Source: Planctomycetes bacterium RBG_16_43_13 (GTDB lineage Bacteria; Planctomycetota; MHYJ01). Taken from it: 17,871 nucleotides of DNA. The DNA lies in assembly GCA_001828445.1 (NCBI GenBank), contig MHYJ01000119.1:13711-31581 (forward strand), written 5' to 3'. Below are positions 6,210 to 14,763 of the stretch, in pieces. Under the pieces are notes generated by a model. That model did no database searches. It was not told the origin of the DNA and worked only from the letters and a program-made list of their open reading frames with translations. Position numbers and translations under genes: made by a program. Within the stretch, counting starts at the first letter, position 1. The number at the start of each line of letters is the position of its first letter.

Positions 6210-7280
6210 ATGAGGTCTATACTGCATAACATCAGAACTTATAGCGTAACGCTGGTAACCATATTTTTGTTCTTTGCCATTTTATCCCAGAATATATTTG
6301 CACAGAGGGTGAAAGACCTCGTAGAAGTAGAGGGTGCGAGGTCTAACTTTATAGAGGCAGATGGCCTTGTATATGGATTAAAAGGCACCGGCGACAGCAG
6401 TAAGGGTGTAACAATGCAGAAGTTAAGGTCGTATCTATCTAACCAGAATAACTGGAAGGTAAGCGAAGCGGATATTGTTTCAAAGAATGTTGCTTTAGTT
6501 CATATTGAGGCGGAACTGCCGCCTTTCCAAGCAGAAGGAACAAAGATTGATTTAAAGGTCTCTGCCTTAGGGGATGCTAAGTCCCTTTCAGGCGGAAGAC
6601 TCTTAATAACCCCTCTCCGGAGCCCTAGGGCCAGGGAAGACCAAAACGTCTATGCCTTGGCCCAGGGTGACCTTATTGTTGACGGAGATAACCCTACCGT
6701 TGGTTATGTGCCAAACGGAGCGATAGTAGAGAAGGCATTGGTTCATAACTTTATAAAGGAAAGGGGTAATAAATATATATTAACACTTCACCTGAATAGA
6801 ACTGATTTTAGTTTAGCTAATACTATAGCAGATGCCATAAATAATAGTGGCAAATTTGACCTTACTCCAGAACAAGCAGTTGAACTTGGTATAGCATATG
6901 CTGTAGATGGTGGTACTATAGAAGTTCGCATACCTACTACTACTGATTTTCAGTTGTATGGATATAGAGAGTTTACTGACTTTGTGGGTCAACCTGTCAA
7001 GTTTATATCGAGGGTTTTAGATACGAATGTCCAACTGGTAGGTGAAGATAAAGCACTTGTAATAATAAATGATAAAACCAAAGTAATATCCGTAACTGGG
7101 GATGTTATGGTGAAAAAAGGACGCGCACAGAAGGGTAGTATTTCGCTGGAGATAAAAGATGATACTCTACTGCAGGATATTATGAAAGAGAAAGAAGGTA
7201 TTACCTCACAGGATATGATAGATCTCGTAAAGGCGTTGAGTCAGGCCGGGCTTATAAAGGGGAAGGTTATATCTAATTAG
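6210..7280 (+). CDS. flgI: Flagellar P-ring protein FlgI
   Basis: A 356-residue protein, close to the usual length (~365), forming the peptidoglycan-level P ring. The signal peptide ends near residue 31 (NIFA before QRVKDL). Family motifs follow in order: VEGARSNFIEADGLVYGLKGTGDS, NVALVHIEAELPPF, LKVSALGDAKSLSGGRLLITPL, VYALAQGDLIV and VPNGAIVEK. The C-terminal half holds the LVKALSQAGLIKG segment. An AGGAG site lies eleven bases upstream. FlgI requires FlgA (encoded two genes upstream) for assembly and usually a disulfide. No cysteine is present in the mature sequence, so that bond is absent here. Confidence 0.96.
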   Translation: MRSILHNIRTYSVTLVTIFLFFAILSQNIFAQRVKDLVEVEGARSNFIEADGLVYGLKGTGDSSKGVTMQKLRSYLSNQNNWKVSEADIVSKNVALVHIEAELPPFQAEGTKIDLKVSALGDAKSLSGGRLLITPLRSPRAREDQNVYALAQGDLIVDGDNPTVGYVPNGAIVEKALVHNFIKERGNKYILTLHLNRTDFSLANTIADAINNSGKFDLTPEQAVELGIAYAVDGGTIEVRIPTTTDFQLYGYREFTDFVGQPVKFISRVLDTNVQLVGEDKALVIINDKTKVISVTGDVMVKKGRAQKGSISLEIKDDTLLQDIMKEKEGITSQDMIDLVKALSQAGLIKGKVISN

Positions 7281-7284
7281 GATT

Positions 7285-7626
7285 ATGAATATTTACGCTT
7301 TGCCAACAGGATTTGAAGGGCTTAAAGCTTATAAATCCCAATCTGCATCGCAGAATAAAGTGAATGAGCTCCAGCAAGCCGCACAGAGTTTTGAGGCGTT
7401 CTTTGTATCAATGCTTCTAAAGTCAATGAGGAAAGGCATTATAAAGAGTGGTTTGTTCTCGCAGAGCAGCGGTGAAGAGGTATTCCAAGGATTATTTGAT
7501 GATAAGATAGCAGAAACATCTGCAAAGAGGGGCAGTGGTTTTGGAGTTTCTGATATGCTGATTAAACGTCTTTCAAAAGATATATATAGCCACGGGAGAT
7601 ACGATAAGGAAGCAAAAAATCCGTAA
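7285..7626 (+). CDS. flgJ: Rod-binding protein, FlgJ N-terminal domain only
   Basis: A 113-residue protein. The rod-binding motif covers most of it: AAQSFEAFFVSMLLKSMRKG, then GEEVFQGLFDDKIAETSAKR and SGFGVSDMLIKRL. Enterobacterial FlgJ carries a C-terminal peptidoglycan-hydrolase domain. Here that domain is absent, as in many other phyla, so a separate muralytic enzyme elsewhere would be needed to open the wall for the rod. It starts four bases after flgI and is the last gene before a 68-bp gap. Confidence 0.88.
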   Translation: MNIYALPTGFEGLKAYKSQSASQNKVNELQQAAQSFEAFFVSMLLKSMRKGIIKSGLFSQSSGEEVFQGLFDDKIAETSAKRGSGFGVSDMLIKRLSKDIYSHGRYDKEAKNP

Positions 7627-7643
7627 GGATTATATCGGGTCTT

Positions 7644-7674
7644 CCGGGGGATGAGTGTCTTCCGTGGTATTTTT
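7644..7674 (+). terminator. Weak stem-loop followed by a T-run between flgJ and flgN
   Basis: CGGGGGA (7645-7651) can pair with TCTTCCG (7658-7664) through a 7-bp stem with two G-T wobbles and a 6-base loop, followed by TATTTTT. The octamer GTCTTCCG is also directly repeated at 7639-7646 and 7657-7664. It could be a partial terminator or attenuator that lowers flgN-csrA expression relative to the rod/ring genes. Confidence 0.3.
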
Positions 7675-7694
7675 AATATGATGGGTGAATAGTT

Positions 7695-8228
7695 ATGAAA
7701 GATGAAGAGATGCAGAAGAACAAGTTAATAGAGTTGGCAAAGGTGCTCGTAAGCACCCTGCAGGAGGAGATATCATATCAGAAGAAGTTGCTCTCATTGG
7801 GTATGGCGAAGAGAGAAGGGCTTGTAAAGGTAGATATAAAAAAGGTAGAGGATTCCACACTTAATGAAGAGGGGCTGTTACTATCGCTTGGTAATGTTGC
7901 AGAGAAAAGGATACGTCTCATAACAGAGATAGCTGATATGCTTGCACTTAATCAAGATAACGTTAGTGTAAATAATATAGCCGCCTATGTAGGTGAACCT
8001 TATAAATCACAGCTACTCTCTATCTCATCTGAACTGAAAAGCGTTATTAAGGAGGTTTCCAGGGTAAATAAGCAGAATAAGCTATTATCCGAGCAGTCCC
8101 TATTTCATATAAAGGAATTCTTTAGGATTTTATCTGGTGAGGAAGAATCTGACACGGCTTATACGAGGCGCGGCGTTGAGAAAAAGTCGGCACCTTTACA
8201 TAGGGTTATAATAGACCAAGTGGCTTAA
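7695..8228 (+). CDS. flgN: FlgN-like export chaperone for FlgK/FlgL
   Basis: A 177-residue, almost entirely helical, charged protein without signal or membrane segment. The layout (LVSTLQEEISYQKKLLSL..., then a central EKRIRLITEIADML and a late NKQNKLLSEQSLFHIKEFF) matches the coiled-coil FlgN family. FlgN binds the hook-filament junction proteins FlgK and FlgL in the cytoplasm and delivers them for export. It is encoded immediately before flgK and flgL, which supports the assignment. FlgN sequences are poorly conserved, so the call rests on pattern plus position. A GGGTGA stretch lies about seven bases before the ATG. Confidence 0.8.
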   Translation: MKDEEMQKNKLIELAKVLVSTLQEEISYQKKLLSLGMAKREGLVKVDIKKVEDSTLNEEGLLLSLGNVAEKRIRLITEIADMLALNQDNVSVNNIAAYVGEPYKSQLLSISSELKSVIKEVSRVNKQNKLLSEQSLFHIKEFFRILSGEEESDTAYTRRGVEKKSAPLHRVIIDQVA

Positions 8229-8255
8229 AGGCAATTTTGCCAGGGAGGGCTAAAT

Positions 8256-10190
8256 ATGGTGCTTTTTACATCACTTAACACGGCTTTAACAGGCCTTCAG
8301 GCGCAGCTTGCGACATTACAGACAATAGGTCATAACATATCAAATGCTACCACACCCGGTTACAGCAGGCAGGAAGTGGACTTCGAGACAAATACACCGA
8401 ACGACTTCGTCCGTTTCCAGATAGGAACCGGTGCGAGGATAAAACAGATAAGACGTGTAATAGATATGGCTCTCGAGGCGCGTCTTCAGAGCGCATCATC
8501 CGCTCTTGGCAACCTTAACGTTAAAAGCACTGCATTAAATCAATTAGAGTCAACTGTTAATGCCCTCTCTGGTAGCGACATAGGTGCTATGCTTGATAAT
8601 TTGTTCAAGGCAATGGAGGACTTGAGTAACAGGCCTGCTGATATATCTACAAGGAGTGCTGTTTTAGAGCAAGTGCGGCTTTTGAGTGATTCATTCAACT
8701 CATTAGCTAACGATATAAGGGATGCCCGTGATTCTTTGAATGAGCAACTTGGTAGCGCCATAGGTGAGGTCAATCGCATAACCAGAGAGATAGCAGGACT
8801 AAATAAACAAGTGTTAGAAGCAGAAAATGGCGGTATAGATTTAGGTGCTGCCAATGATTTAAGGGATAGACGGGATTTATTAGTAAAACAACTCTCTAAC
8901 TTAGTAGGGATTAAGGCGGTAGAGACATCACGCGGTGAGATGAACGTTCTTGTTGGAAGTGCCTTCCTCGTTTTCGGTGCCACTTCCTACGACCTGACTA
9001 CGGATGATACCGTAGATAACGGCTCTATAATATCTACACCCGTATTTGAGAATGGCTCAGCAACGTTGCAGGTTACAGATGGCCAAATGGCTGGTATAAT
9101 AGAGGCAAGGGATAACATATTAAGTGGGTTCTTAAAGGATTTCGACGTTCTCGCTAATTCTATAATATATGAGTTCAATAAGATTCATTCTACGGGGCAG
9201 GGGCTTCAACGATTTGGCGACTTAACGAGCGTTAATGGTATTAGAGATACCTCATTTCCTATAGCAGTAGCAGGGCAGGCAACAAGCACATCTGTCTCAA
9301 AAAACACCATAGTAGATACATCTTTGATGGGGTCTGCTGCTAACCTAATAGGTAAGCAAGTGCTGATACTTACGGGTGATAATATACTTGAGCAGAGGAC
9401 TATAACCGGTTTTGACAGCGCTACCGGCACTATCATAGTAGATAAGGATTTTAATACAGTGATAGCACAGGGTGATAGGTTTCAGATTACATCTCTGAAC
9501 TTTTCCATAGTTAATGGTAGTTTTGATGTAGTTCTTACAAATGAGATTAGTGGCACGCAAACTTCATATAATATAACGGTCGATTTAGATAAACTTCCTG
9601 ATATTACCTCCGATACCACACTTACCGGTATAGCAACGCAGATAAACGCTATAGCACCTGGAGTTATAACAGCAACTATTACAAGTGATGGCAAGTTACG
9701 TATTGAATCATCCTCTGGAGATGTGAAATTCGGCTTTGCCAACGATAGCAGTGGCTTTCTTGCCGCTATGGGACTTAACACTCTTTTTACGGGATATGAC
9801 TCTTCTACTATAGCAGTAAATAAGCTTATATCAGATAACCCAGCCCTACTCGCCGCAGCAAAGTCAAATACAGCTGGCGATAACAGTAATGCTATAGAGA
9901 TGGGGCTATTAAGAAATAGGTCAGTGGTAAAAGGGCAATCATCTTTTGAGGAGTTTTATCAGGATATAATAGGTGAAGTAGCCGTTAACGCTGGGGAATT
10001 TAGCAATCGTCTTGAGACGCAACAGCTTGTAAGTGAACAACTTGAAAATCAGCGGGAGAGGGTATCCGGCGTGAGCATAGATGAAGAGGCAACGAAGATG
10101 ATAACGCATCAGAGGGCTTTTCAGGCGGTGGCTCGGTATATAGCTGTTATAGATTCTCTGCTTGATACGCTGATAAATGGAATTAGATAG
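8256..10190 (+). CDS. flgK: Hook-associated protein 1, FlgK
   Basis: A 644-residue protein, longer than the ~550 of E. coli, forming the first hook-filament junction ring. The N-terminus has the FlgK signature (ALTGLQAQLATLQTIGHNIS, then NATTPGYSRQ). A middle region of ~110 helical residues includes NDLRDRRDLLVKQLS. A beta-rich insert is present at roughly residues 330-480. The C-terminus has GLNTLFTGYDSS, then EEATKMITHQRAFQAVARYI. GGGAGGG lies eight bases before the ATG. The short palindrome GGCA-ATTT-TGCC (8231-8242) precedes it. Confidence 0.95.
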   Translation: MVLFTSLNTALTGLQAQLATLQTIGHNISNATTPGYSRQEVDFETNTPNDFVRFQIGTGARIKQIRRVIDMALEARLQSASSALGNLNVKSTALNQLESTVNALSGSDIGAMLDNLFKAMEDLSNRPADISTRSAVLEQVRLLSDSFNSLANDIRDARDSLNEQLGSAIGEVNRITREIAGLNKQVLEAENGGIDLGAANDLRDRRDLLVKQLSNLVGIKAVETSRGEMNVLVGSAFLVFGATSYDLTTDDTVDNGSIISTPVFENGSATLQVTDGQMAGIIEARDNILSGFLKDFDVLANSIIYEFNKIHSTGQGLQRFGDLTSVNGIRDTSFPIAVAGQATSTSVSKNTIVDTSLMGSAANLIGKQVLILTGDNILEQRTITGFDSATGTIIVDKDFNTVIAQGDRFQITSLNFSIVNGSFDVVLTNEISGTQTSYNITVDLDKLPDITSDTTLTGIATQINAIAPGVITATITSDGKLRIESSSGDVKFGFANDSSGFLAAMGLNTLFTGYDSSTIAVNKLISDNPALLAAAKSNTAGDNSNAIEMGLLRNRSVVKGQSSFEEFYQDIIGEVAVNAGEFSNRLETQQLVSEQLENQRERVSGVSIDEEATKMITHQRAFQAVARYIAVIDSLLDTLINGIR

Positions 10191-10204
10191 GGAGATTGTG
10201 AAAG

Positions 10205-12184
10205 ATGGTAAGTATAGGAACGCCGTTTGTTAGCTCTACATTTTCGCGTGCGACTACTAATCTATCAAGAAACGTTATATTAGCAAATCTCCGCCGCACA
10301 CAGGAAGAGATACTTCGTTCACAGGAGCAATTATCTACTGGGCTTAGGATATTGAAGCCCTCTGACGACCCTATAGGTGCAAATAGGATAGCCGATTTTC
10401 AGATTAGAATAGACAAGAGTGACCAATTCTTACGAAATATAGAGTCCGCTACAGGGCGCTTGAATATTAGTGATTCATCTATGGATGGAGTAAATGAACT
10501 GGTGAACAAAGCAAGAACTATACTTCTCGAACACGTTCAGAGCACATCATCAGCAGATAGCCGTAGGTTTGCCGCACAAGAGGTAGAGCAACTCCTTCAG
10601 CAAGCGGTGAGTATGGCTAATACGAGCTTCGATGGCAGATATATATTTGCCGGCAGAAAATCCGAAAATCCGCCACTCGTGTTTGCTGGCGGTGGTGTTG
10701 CCTATGTTGGTGATAACAATGGATTTAATACGAATGTGTCAGAAGGATTAAGTTTAGCTACAAATGTATCTGCAGATGAGGCGTTTGGTGTCTTCTCAGA
10801 TGAGATACTTGGACTTGATTTAGGTACATTACAAACGATAGACCTCAACCCAGCGGTCAGGACATATACCAAAGTTTCAACGTTGAGAGAGGGACAAGGC
10901 GTTTCACTTGGTTCTGTATCTATAACCGGTTCTGGCACCGCCGTTATTGATTTGAGCATTGCAGATAACGTGGGTGATATCATAGATTTGATAAATGGCG
11001 AGACAGCTACTACTGGTATAACTGCCTCTATAAATGCGGCTGATAATGGTTTTCTCCTTACAAGAAGCGGTGGTGGGACTATTGTTGTAGACGAAGTATC
11101 GGGCGGCACTACTGCCTCAAATCTTGGTATATATACCGGCAGTGGTGGCAGTGTATCACCATTAACGGGCTCTGATCTAAACCCTACTGTTACTAAGGCA
11201 ACGCAATTAGGCGATTTATATGGGGGTGCAGGTATCACAAGTTCTGGTATCACTATAACAAACGCAACAGCTACTGCCACATTTACAACAACGCTTGATT
11301 CGACAATATTTACTCCTACAACTACTGTGGAACAACTACTTAATGCAATAAATGGTGCGAATGTGTATGCGGATGCCAGAATAAATGAGGATGGCACAGG
11401 CATAGATGTATTTTCTCGGCTGAGCGGTGGACGTCTTACTATAAGTGAAGCAACCGGTAGTGGCACTACTGCATCTGAGTTGGGGTTACTCTCCACACTT
11501 GGAAGAGCAAAACTTTCTGACTTAAATAGCGGCAATGGTGTAGATTCTGTAGATGGGGCTGATTTTAGGATTGTTAGAAAAGATGGCACAGCTGTTTACA
11601 TAGATGTAGATAATGCTGAGCGGCTTCAGGATGTTGTAGATGCCATAGATTCCGACACGCTTCTGTCTGCGGTATTGATGCCAAGTGGATATATACAGAT
11701 TACTGATACAAGTAGTGGCACTGGTGACCTACGAGTCGAGAATTTTAATGGTAGCTTCGCCGCTACTAATCTTGGCATTGAGGGTTCCACTTCGAATGCC
11801 CCAGGTCCAATTACATTTTCTGGAACATCACTTACATTTGTTGGAGTCCAAGTAGAGGGTATATTTACTGCACTAATAAATCTGAGGGATGGCCTACTGA
11901 GTAATGACACCAATAAAATAACACGGTCACAGAGGTTATTCGATATAGCACAATCAAAGATACTTGGGGCGCGTTCGAGTAACGGTGCTCGCTTGGCTGG
12001 TTTAGAGCTTACAAAAAATCGTCTCGATAGTCAGAAGTTAGAATTAAGTAAACTTATGTCTGATATAAGGGATGTGGACTTTGCAGAGGCGGCTACTCGG
12101 ATGCAATTACAGATGAATATCCTACAGGCAGGATTAGCAACTGCAGCGAGAATCCTACAAACAAGTATACTCGATTATTTATAA
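10205..12184 (+). CDS. flgL: Hook-associated protein 3, FlgL, enlarged with three IN-type repeats
   Basis: A 659-residue protein, about twice the usual FlgL (~300). The N-terminal flagellin-like helical domain (residues 1-~200) includes QEQLSTGLRILKPSDDPIGA and the FDGRYIFAG motif. The C-terminal one (~545-659) ends with DIRDVDFAEAATRMQLQMN. Between them are three ~100-residue copies of a flagellin-hook-IN type module, at about 222-318, 329-430 and 434-530. Each begins T/AK-x-(S/T)-x-L and ends in a related stretch (TTASNLGIY, TTASELGLL, AATNLGIEG). FlgL joins FlgK to the filament. The insert would form surface-exposed domains. Such long FlgL proteins are known in Planctomycetota and related groups. 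GGGAG lies ten bases upstream. Confidence 0.93.
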   Translation: MVSIGTPFVSSTFSRATTNLSRNVILANLRRTQEEILRSQEQLSTGLRILKPSDDPIGANRIADFQIRIDKSDQFLRNIESATGRLNISDSSMDGVNELVNKARTILLEHVQSTSSADSRRFAAQEVEQLLQQAVSMANTSFDGRYIFAGRKSENPPLVFAGGGVAYVGDNNGFNTNVSEGLSLATNVSADEAFGVFSDEILGLDLGTLQTIDLNPAVRTYTKVSTLREGQGVSLGSVSITGSGTAVIDLSIADNVGDIIDLINGETATTGITASINAADNGFLLTRSGGGTIVVDEVSGGTTASNLGIYTGSGGSVSPLTGSDLNPTVTKATQLGDLYGGAGITSSGITITNATATATFTTTLDSTIFTPTTTVEQLLNAINGANVYADARINEDGTGIDVFSRLSGGRLTISEATGSGTTASELGLLSTLGRAKLSDLNSGNGVDSVDGADFRIVRKDGTAVYIDVDNAERLQDVVDAIDSDTLLSAVLMPSGYIQITDTSSGTGDLRVENFNGSFAATNLGIEGSTSNAPGPITFSGTSLTFVGVQVEGIFTALINLRDGLLSNDTNKITRSQRLFDIAQSKILGARSSNGARLAGLELTKNRLDSQKLELSKLMSDIRDVDFAEAATRMQLQMNILQAGLATAARILQTSILDYL

Positions 12185-12195
12185 AAATAATATAT

Positions 12196-12645
12196 ATGAA
12201 AATAGCTACTACACGTTTTGGCGACGTGGATGTCCCGGAAAGTGAGGTATATTCCTTTCCTGAGGGGATACTTGGCTTTTCTGATATTAGGCAATATGTC
12301 GTATTAAATAATCCGAAGGGCGGTCCATTCCAGTGGTTACAGTCGTTAGAATTGCCATCTTTGGCATTCGTGGTCTGCGACCCTCGGATATTTATGTCTG
12401 ATTATAAGATTAAAGTAAAGGAAGAGGATATATCCTCCATAAAATTGTATGACATTGCAGGAGGGTTCGTCCTTGTTATAGTTACCGTTCCCAAAGATCC
12501 TATGGAGATGACGGCGAATCTACTTGGTCCACTTATATTTAACCCAAAAGAGAAACTCGCAAAACAACTGGTGCTATCAGAGTCCGGATATACTACTAAG
12601 CATAAGATACTAAAAGGTGATGAGCAGGGTTCAGTAAAAGATTAA
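12196..12645 (+). CDS. fliW: FliW, flagellin-binding antagonist of CsrA
   Basis: A 149-residue protein matching FliW: TRFGDVDVPESEVYSFPEGI, LGFSDIRQYV, PFQWLQSLELPSLAFVV and the late NLLGPLIFNPKEKLAKQLVL. FliW binds CsrA allosterically and blocks it. Secreted-competent flagellin displaces FliW by binding it, so flagellin accumulation frees CsrA to repress flagellin translation. It lies 11 bp after flgL with no recognisable Shine-Dalgarno (only A and T before the ATG), suggesting coupling to flgL or low translation relative to csrA. It is 18 bp before csrA. Confidence 0.95.
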   Translation: MKIATTRFGDVDVPESEVYSFPEGILGFSDIRQYVVLNNPKGGPFQWLQSLELPSLAFVVCDPRIFMSDYKIKVKEEDISSIKLYDIAGGFVLVIVTVPKDPMEMTANLLGPLIFNPKEKLAKQLVLSESGYTTKHKILKGDEQGSVKD

Positions 12646-12663
12646 ATTGGAAGGTGAAAATAG

Positions 12664-12915
12664 ATGTTAGTTCTAACGCGACAGACAAATGAGGTGATAA
12701 TGATTGGTGATGCGATAGAGATAACCATCGTATCCGTGAAAGGGGATAAGGTGCGCATCGGAATAGCCGCACCTCATAATATACCGGTTCACAGAAAAGA
12801 GGTCTATTTGGCAATAAGACAGGCAAATATAGAGGCGGCAAGTGTTGATAGAGAAGCGGCAGATAAACTCCACGCATTAGAGGATTTAATTGTTAAGAAT
12901 AGAGGAAATGTATAA
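12664..12915 (+). CDS. csrA: CsrA translational regulator
   Basis: An 83-residue CsrA. It has the N-terminal [16 protein letters not shown] strand with RNA-contacting L4 and R6, the [19 protein letters not shown] core with R44, and a C-terminal extension (residues ~50-83) of the longer type that binds FliW. The dimer binds GGA motifs, preferably in hairpin loops, to block ribosome access. Candidate targets lie in the leaders of the two downstream flagellin genes. Its own ribosome-binding region (GGAAGGTGA) also contains GGA, so autoregulation is possible. Gene 21 bp before flagellin 1. Confidence 0.97.
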   Translation: MLVLTRQTNEVIMIGDAIEITIVSVKGDKVRIGIAAPHNIPVHRKEVYLAIRQANIEAASVDREAADKLHALEDLIVKNRGNV

Positions 12916-12936
12916 TAGATAGGAAAGGAGTCCATT

Positions 12937-14430
12937 ATGGGATTAAGAATTAATACAAATGTGCCGTCGTTGGTAGCCCTGCGGAATTTAGCTGTTACGG
13001 ACAGTAATCAGATTAAGACGTTCGAACGATTATCCACTGGTCTAAAAATAAATAGGTCGAGTGATGACCCTAATGGATTGGCGTTAGCAGAAAATCTACG
13101 CTCACAGATAATCGGGTTGAGGCAGGCAGTTGAAAATACCGAGACAGCAGGCAACTTAGTATCTACTGCTGATGCGGCATTAGAGCAGATTACCACTTTA
13201 CTACAGGGGTTACAGAAATCATTGGTCTTCGCTATGGGTGGTGCTACGAGAGAGCAGATAGCCGCAGAACAGGATGCGGTGGACTCAGCCATAGATGCTA
13301 TAAAGAGAATGGCTTCCACCACTCGATTTGGCGATACACAACTCTTAGATGGCTCTTCAGGGTTTTTGATAGAGAATATTTCGTCAAGCGGTATACTTGA
13401 GGTTAAACCTACAAGTGTGAGGTTGAATCCATCTACACCATCTACAGTTTTTACCATAGATGTTACTGTTTCCGCTACGCAGGCAGTAGCACTTGCTGGC
13501 TCATCATCAGCGCTTACATCTATTGCGGCATCAGGTGGGACCGTAGTGCTTCAACTTACTGGACCTATTGGGACAGAGACAATAAACCTCGCTTCAAGCG
13601 CTACTGTATCTGATATGATGAGTGCGGTTAACTCACTAAGGGGTTTTACCGGCATATATGCAAGTGGCGGTTTTCTCTTTACCGAGAATTTTGGTACTAA
13701 CGCAAGTATGAGAATAGAACAAATAGGTGGAGCAGGTGTCTTTGCGGGAGGTAGTGTCTCTGCACCCGGATTTAATAGCGTCGGAGATATATATTTTACA
13801 GAAGGCAGAAATGCTGTTGCGACATTTCAGGGAGTAACTGTCTCTGGGCAGGGCAATCTACTCTCCTTGAATACGCCATACTTTGTAGGTGATATATTAC
13901 TAAATCCTGTTCCAAATCAGGATCCTGTGAGGGGACCTGGTTCTACAGGGATATTTAGTTTTGAAATTCGGCAATCTGGGCTACTGTTCCAGTTTGGTTC
14001 GGAGGCAACCGCAATAAATCAGAAGGTCCTCGGTATTTCTAACGTATCGCCTGCATTTCTTGGTTCACCTAAGATTAGAATAGGTGGTATAGAGACAGGG
14101 GGCTTTCTCGATAGCGTCATAACTGGTGGAGATAATGACCTATTTACCAATCCTGTAAATGGTAAGCAAGTAGCAGATGACTCACTAAAAGATGTAGTGT
14201 CTCTACGTTCCGTGTTGGGAGCATTTGTTGCAGATGTAGTGGAGCCAACGAGAGATGCACAGGATGTAGCGATAGAGAATTTGACTGCCTCAGAGTCAAA
14301 TATAAGGGATGCAGATTTTGCAGTAGAGGTAGCCGCTATGACGAGAAATCAGGTATTGTTCCAATCAGGCATATCTGTCCTCGCACAGGCGAACTTGACA
14401 CCTCAGATGGTGTTACAACTCCTACAGTAG
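12937..14430 (+). CDS. fliC: Flagellin 1 (co-transcribed with csrA)
   Basis: A 497-residue filament subunit. The N-terminal D0/D1 region (MGLRINTNVPSLVALRNL, then ERLSTGLKINRSSDDP) and the C-terminal helix (NIRDADFAVEVAAMTRNQVL, ending SVLAQANLTPQMVLQLLQ) are canonical. A central ~250-residue variable region contains an IN-like stretch (TVSDMMSAVNSLRGFTGIYASG). It diverges clearly from flagellins 2 and 3. AAGGAG lies six bases upstream. Only 21 bp separate it from csrA, and I find no sigma-28 promoter nearby, so it probably rides the sigma-54 operon transcript. The region before the start has GGA at 12904-12906, 12922-12924 and 12927-12929, but no clear hairpin. Confidence 0.95.
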   Translation: MGLRINTNVPSLVALRNLAVTDSNQIKTFERLSTGLKINRSSDDPNGLALAENLRSQIIGLRQAVENTETAGNLVSTADAALEQITTLLQGLQKSLVFAMGGATREQIAAEQDAVDSAIDAIKRMASTTRFGDTQLLDGSSGFLIENISSSGILEVKPTSVRLNPSTPSTVFTIDVTVSATQAVALAGSSSALTSIAASGGTVVLQLTGPIGTETINLASSATVSDMMSAVNSLRGFTGIYASGGFLFTENFGTNASMRIEQIGGAGVFAGGSVSAPGFNSVGDIYFTEGRNAVATFQGVTVSGQGNLLSLNTPYFVGDILLNPVPNQDPVRGPGSTGIFSFEIRQSGLLFQFGSEATAINQKVLGISNVSPAFLGSPKIRIGGIETGGFLDSVITGGDNDLFTNPVNGKQVADDSLKDVVSLRSVLGAFVADVVEPTRDAQDVAIENLTASESNIRDADFAVEVAAMTRNQVLFQSGISVLAQANLTPQMVLQLLQ

Positions 14431-14437
14431 TTGGGTA

Positions 14438-14462
14438 GAATAATCGCAACAGTAGATTATTT
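14438..14462 (+). terminator. AT-rich hairpin after flagellin 1
   Basis: AATAATC (14439-14445) pairs perfectly with GATTATT (14455-14461) across a 9-base loop, extended by one G-T pair, and is followed by TTG. It lies eight bases after the stop. The stem is weak and the T-run short, so termination may be partial. Confidence 0.4.
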
Positions 14463-14484
14463 TGTTAGATAACCTAAATTTTGC

Positions 14485-14512
14485 TAAAGAAAAGTATAAA
14501 CCCTGTCGATAG
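14485..14512 (+). promoter_or_regulatory. Sigma-28 (FliA) promoter of flagellin 2
   Basis: TAAAGAAA (14485-14492) and GTCGATAG (14505-14512; 6 of 8 to GCCGATAA) are spaced 12 rather than the usual 11. Transcription would start near 14520, leaving a leader of about 245 nt before the flagellin 2 start. Confidence 0.6.
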
Positions 14513-14557
14513 AGGAATTGGAAGCGGTAACTTTTATAATCAGGGGGAGATTATTAA

Positions 14558-14721
14558 GAGACGACCTTTGGAAGGAGGCGTGCAGTAAGAAAATAATGCG
14601 GTGAGTGGGGTAACACCGCTTGAAATTTATCCCGGGGGATAAGGCGCGGTTTCCCGACTGCGTCTGCCGAGAAATCGGCATCTCGTTGCTATGATTTTAT
14701 TGTAGTGGCGGGAGTCGTCTC
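14558..14721 (+). ncRNA. Structured 5' leader of flagellin 2 (multibranched)
   Basis: GAGACGAC (14558-14565) is complementary to GTCGTCTC (14714-14721), an 8-bp helix closing a ~150-nt domain. Inside are three local hairpins: GCGGTG/CACCGC (14598-14619, 10-nt loop rich in G), TTATCC/GGATAA (14627-14642), and TGCCGA-GAAA-TCGGCA (14665-14680), a perfect 6-bp stem with a GNRA tetraloop. I do not recognise a known riboswitch class. The structure ends five bases before the proposed CsrA hairpin. Pairing was found by eye, without energy calculation. Confidence 0.45.
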
Positions 14722-14725
14722 ATTT

Positions 14726-14756
14726 TGAACAGGGATGTTCACTTTCATCAAGGAGG
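14726..14756 (+). promoter_or_regulatory. Two-site CsrA target in the flagellin 2 leader
   Basis: Site 1 is the hairpin TGAAC-AGGGAT-GTTCA (14726-14741), with GGA in a 6-base loop. Its core GAACAGGGATGT matches the CsrA consensus RUACARGGAUGU at 11 of 12 positions. Site 2 is CAAGGAGGA over the Shine-Dalgarno (AAGGAGG, 14750-14756), seven bases before the ATG. The GGA motifs are 17 nt apart, close to the ~18-nt spacing favoured for bridging by one CsrA dimer. Confidence 0.75.
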
Positions 14757-14763
14757 ATGGAAG

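Noticed and set aside
8220..8240. Possible second sigma-54 promoter before flgK (TGGC...TTGC)
   Set aside because: The GG-to-GC distance is 17 bp rather than 12.
11391..11490. TGGCAC motifs within flgL as sigma-54 sites
   Set aside because: None has TTGC at the required spacing; they encode recurrent GT codon pairs.
10702..11589. Long reverse-strand ORF opposite flgL
   Set aside because: It is the complement of a codon-biased repeat region; its protein is Ser/Val/Pro-rich without a motif, and the forward gene is certain.
14691..14705. Tetrapeptide uORF MILL in the flagellin 2 leader
   Set aside because: No ribosome-binding site and too short to distinguish from chance.
14725..14763. Upstream in-frame ATG of flagellin 2 (MNRDVHFHQGGWK extension)
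   Set aside because: It lies in the CsrA hairpin, lacks a ribosome-binding site, and the canonical flagellin N-terminus begins at the later ATG with AAGGAGG before it.
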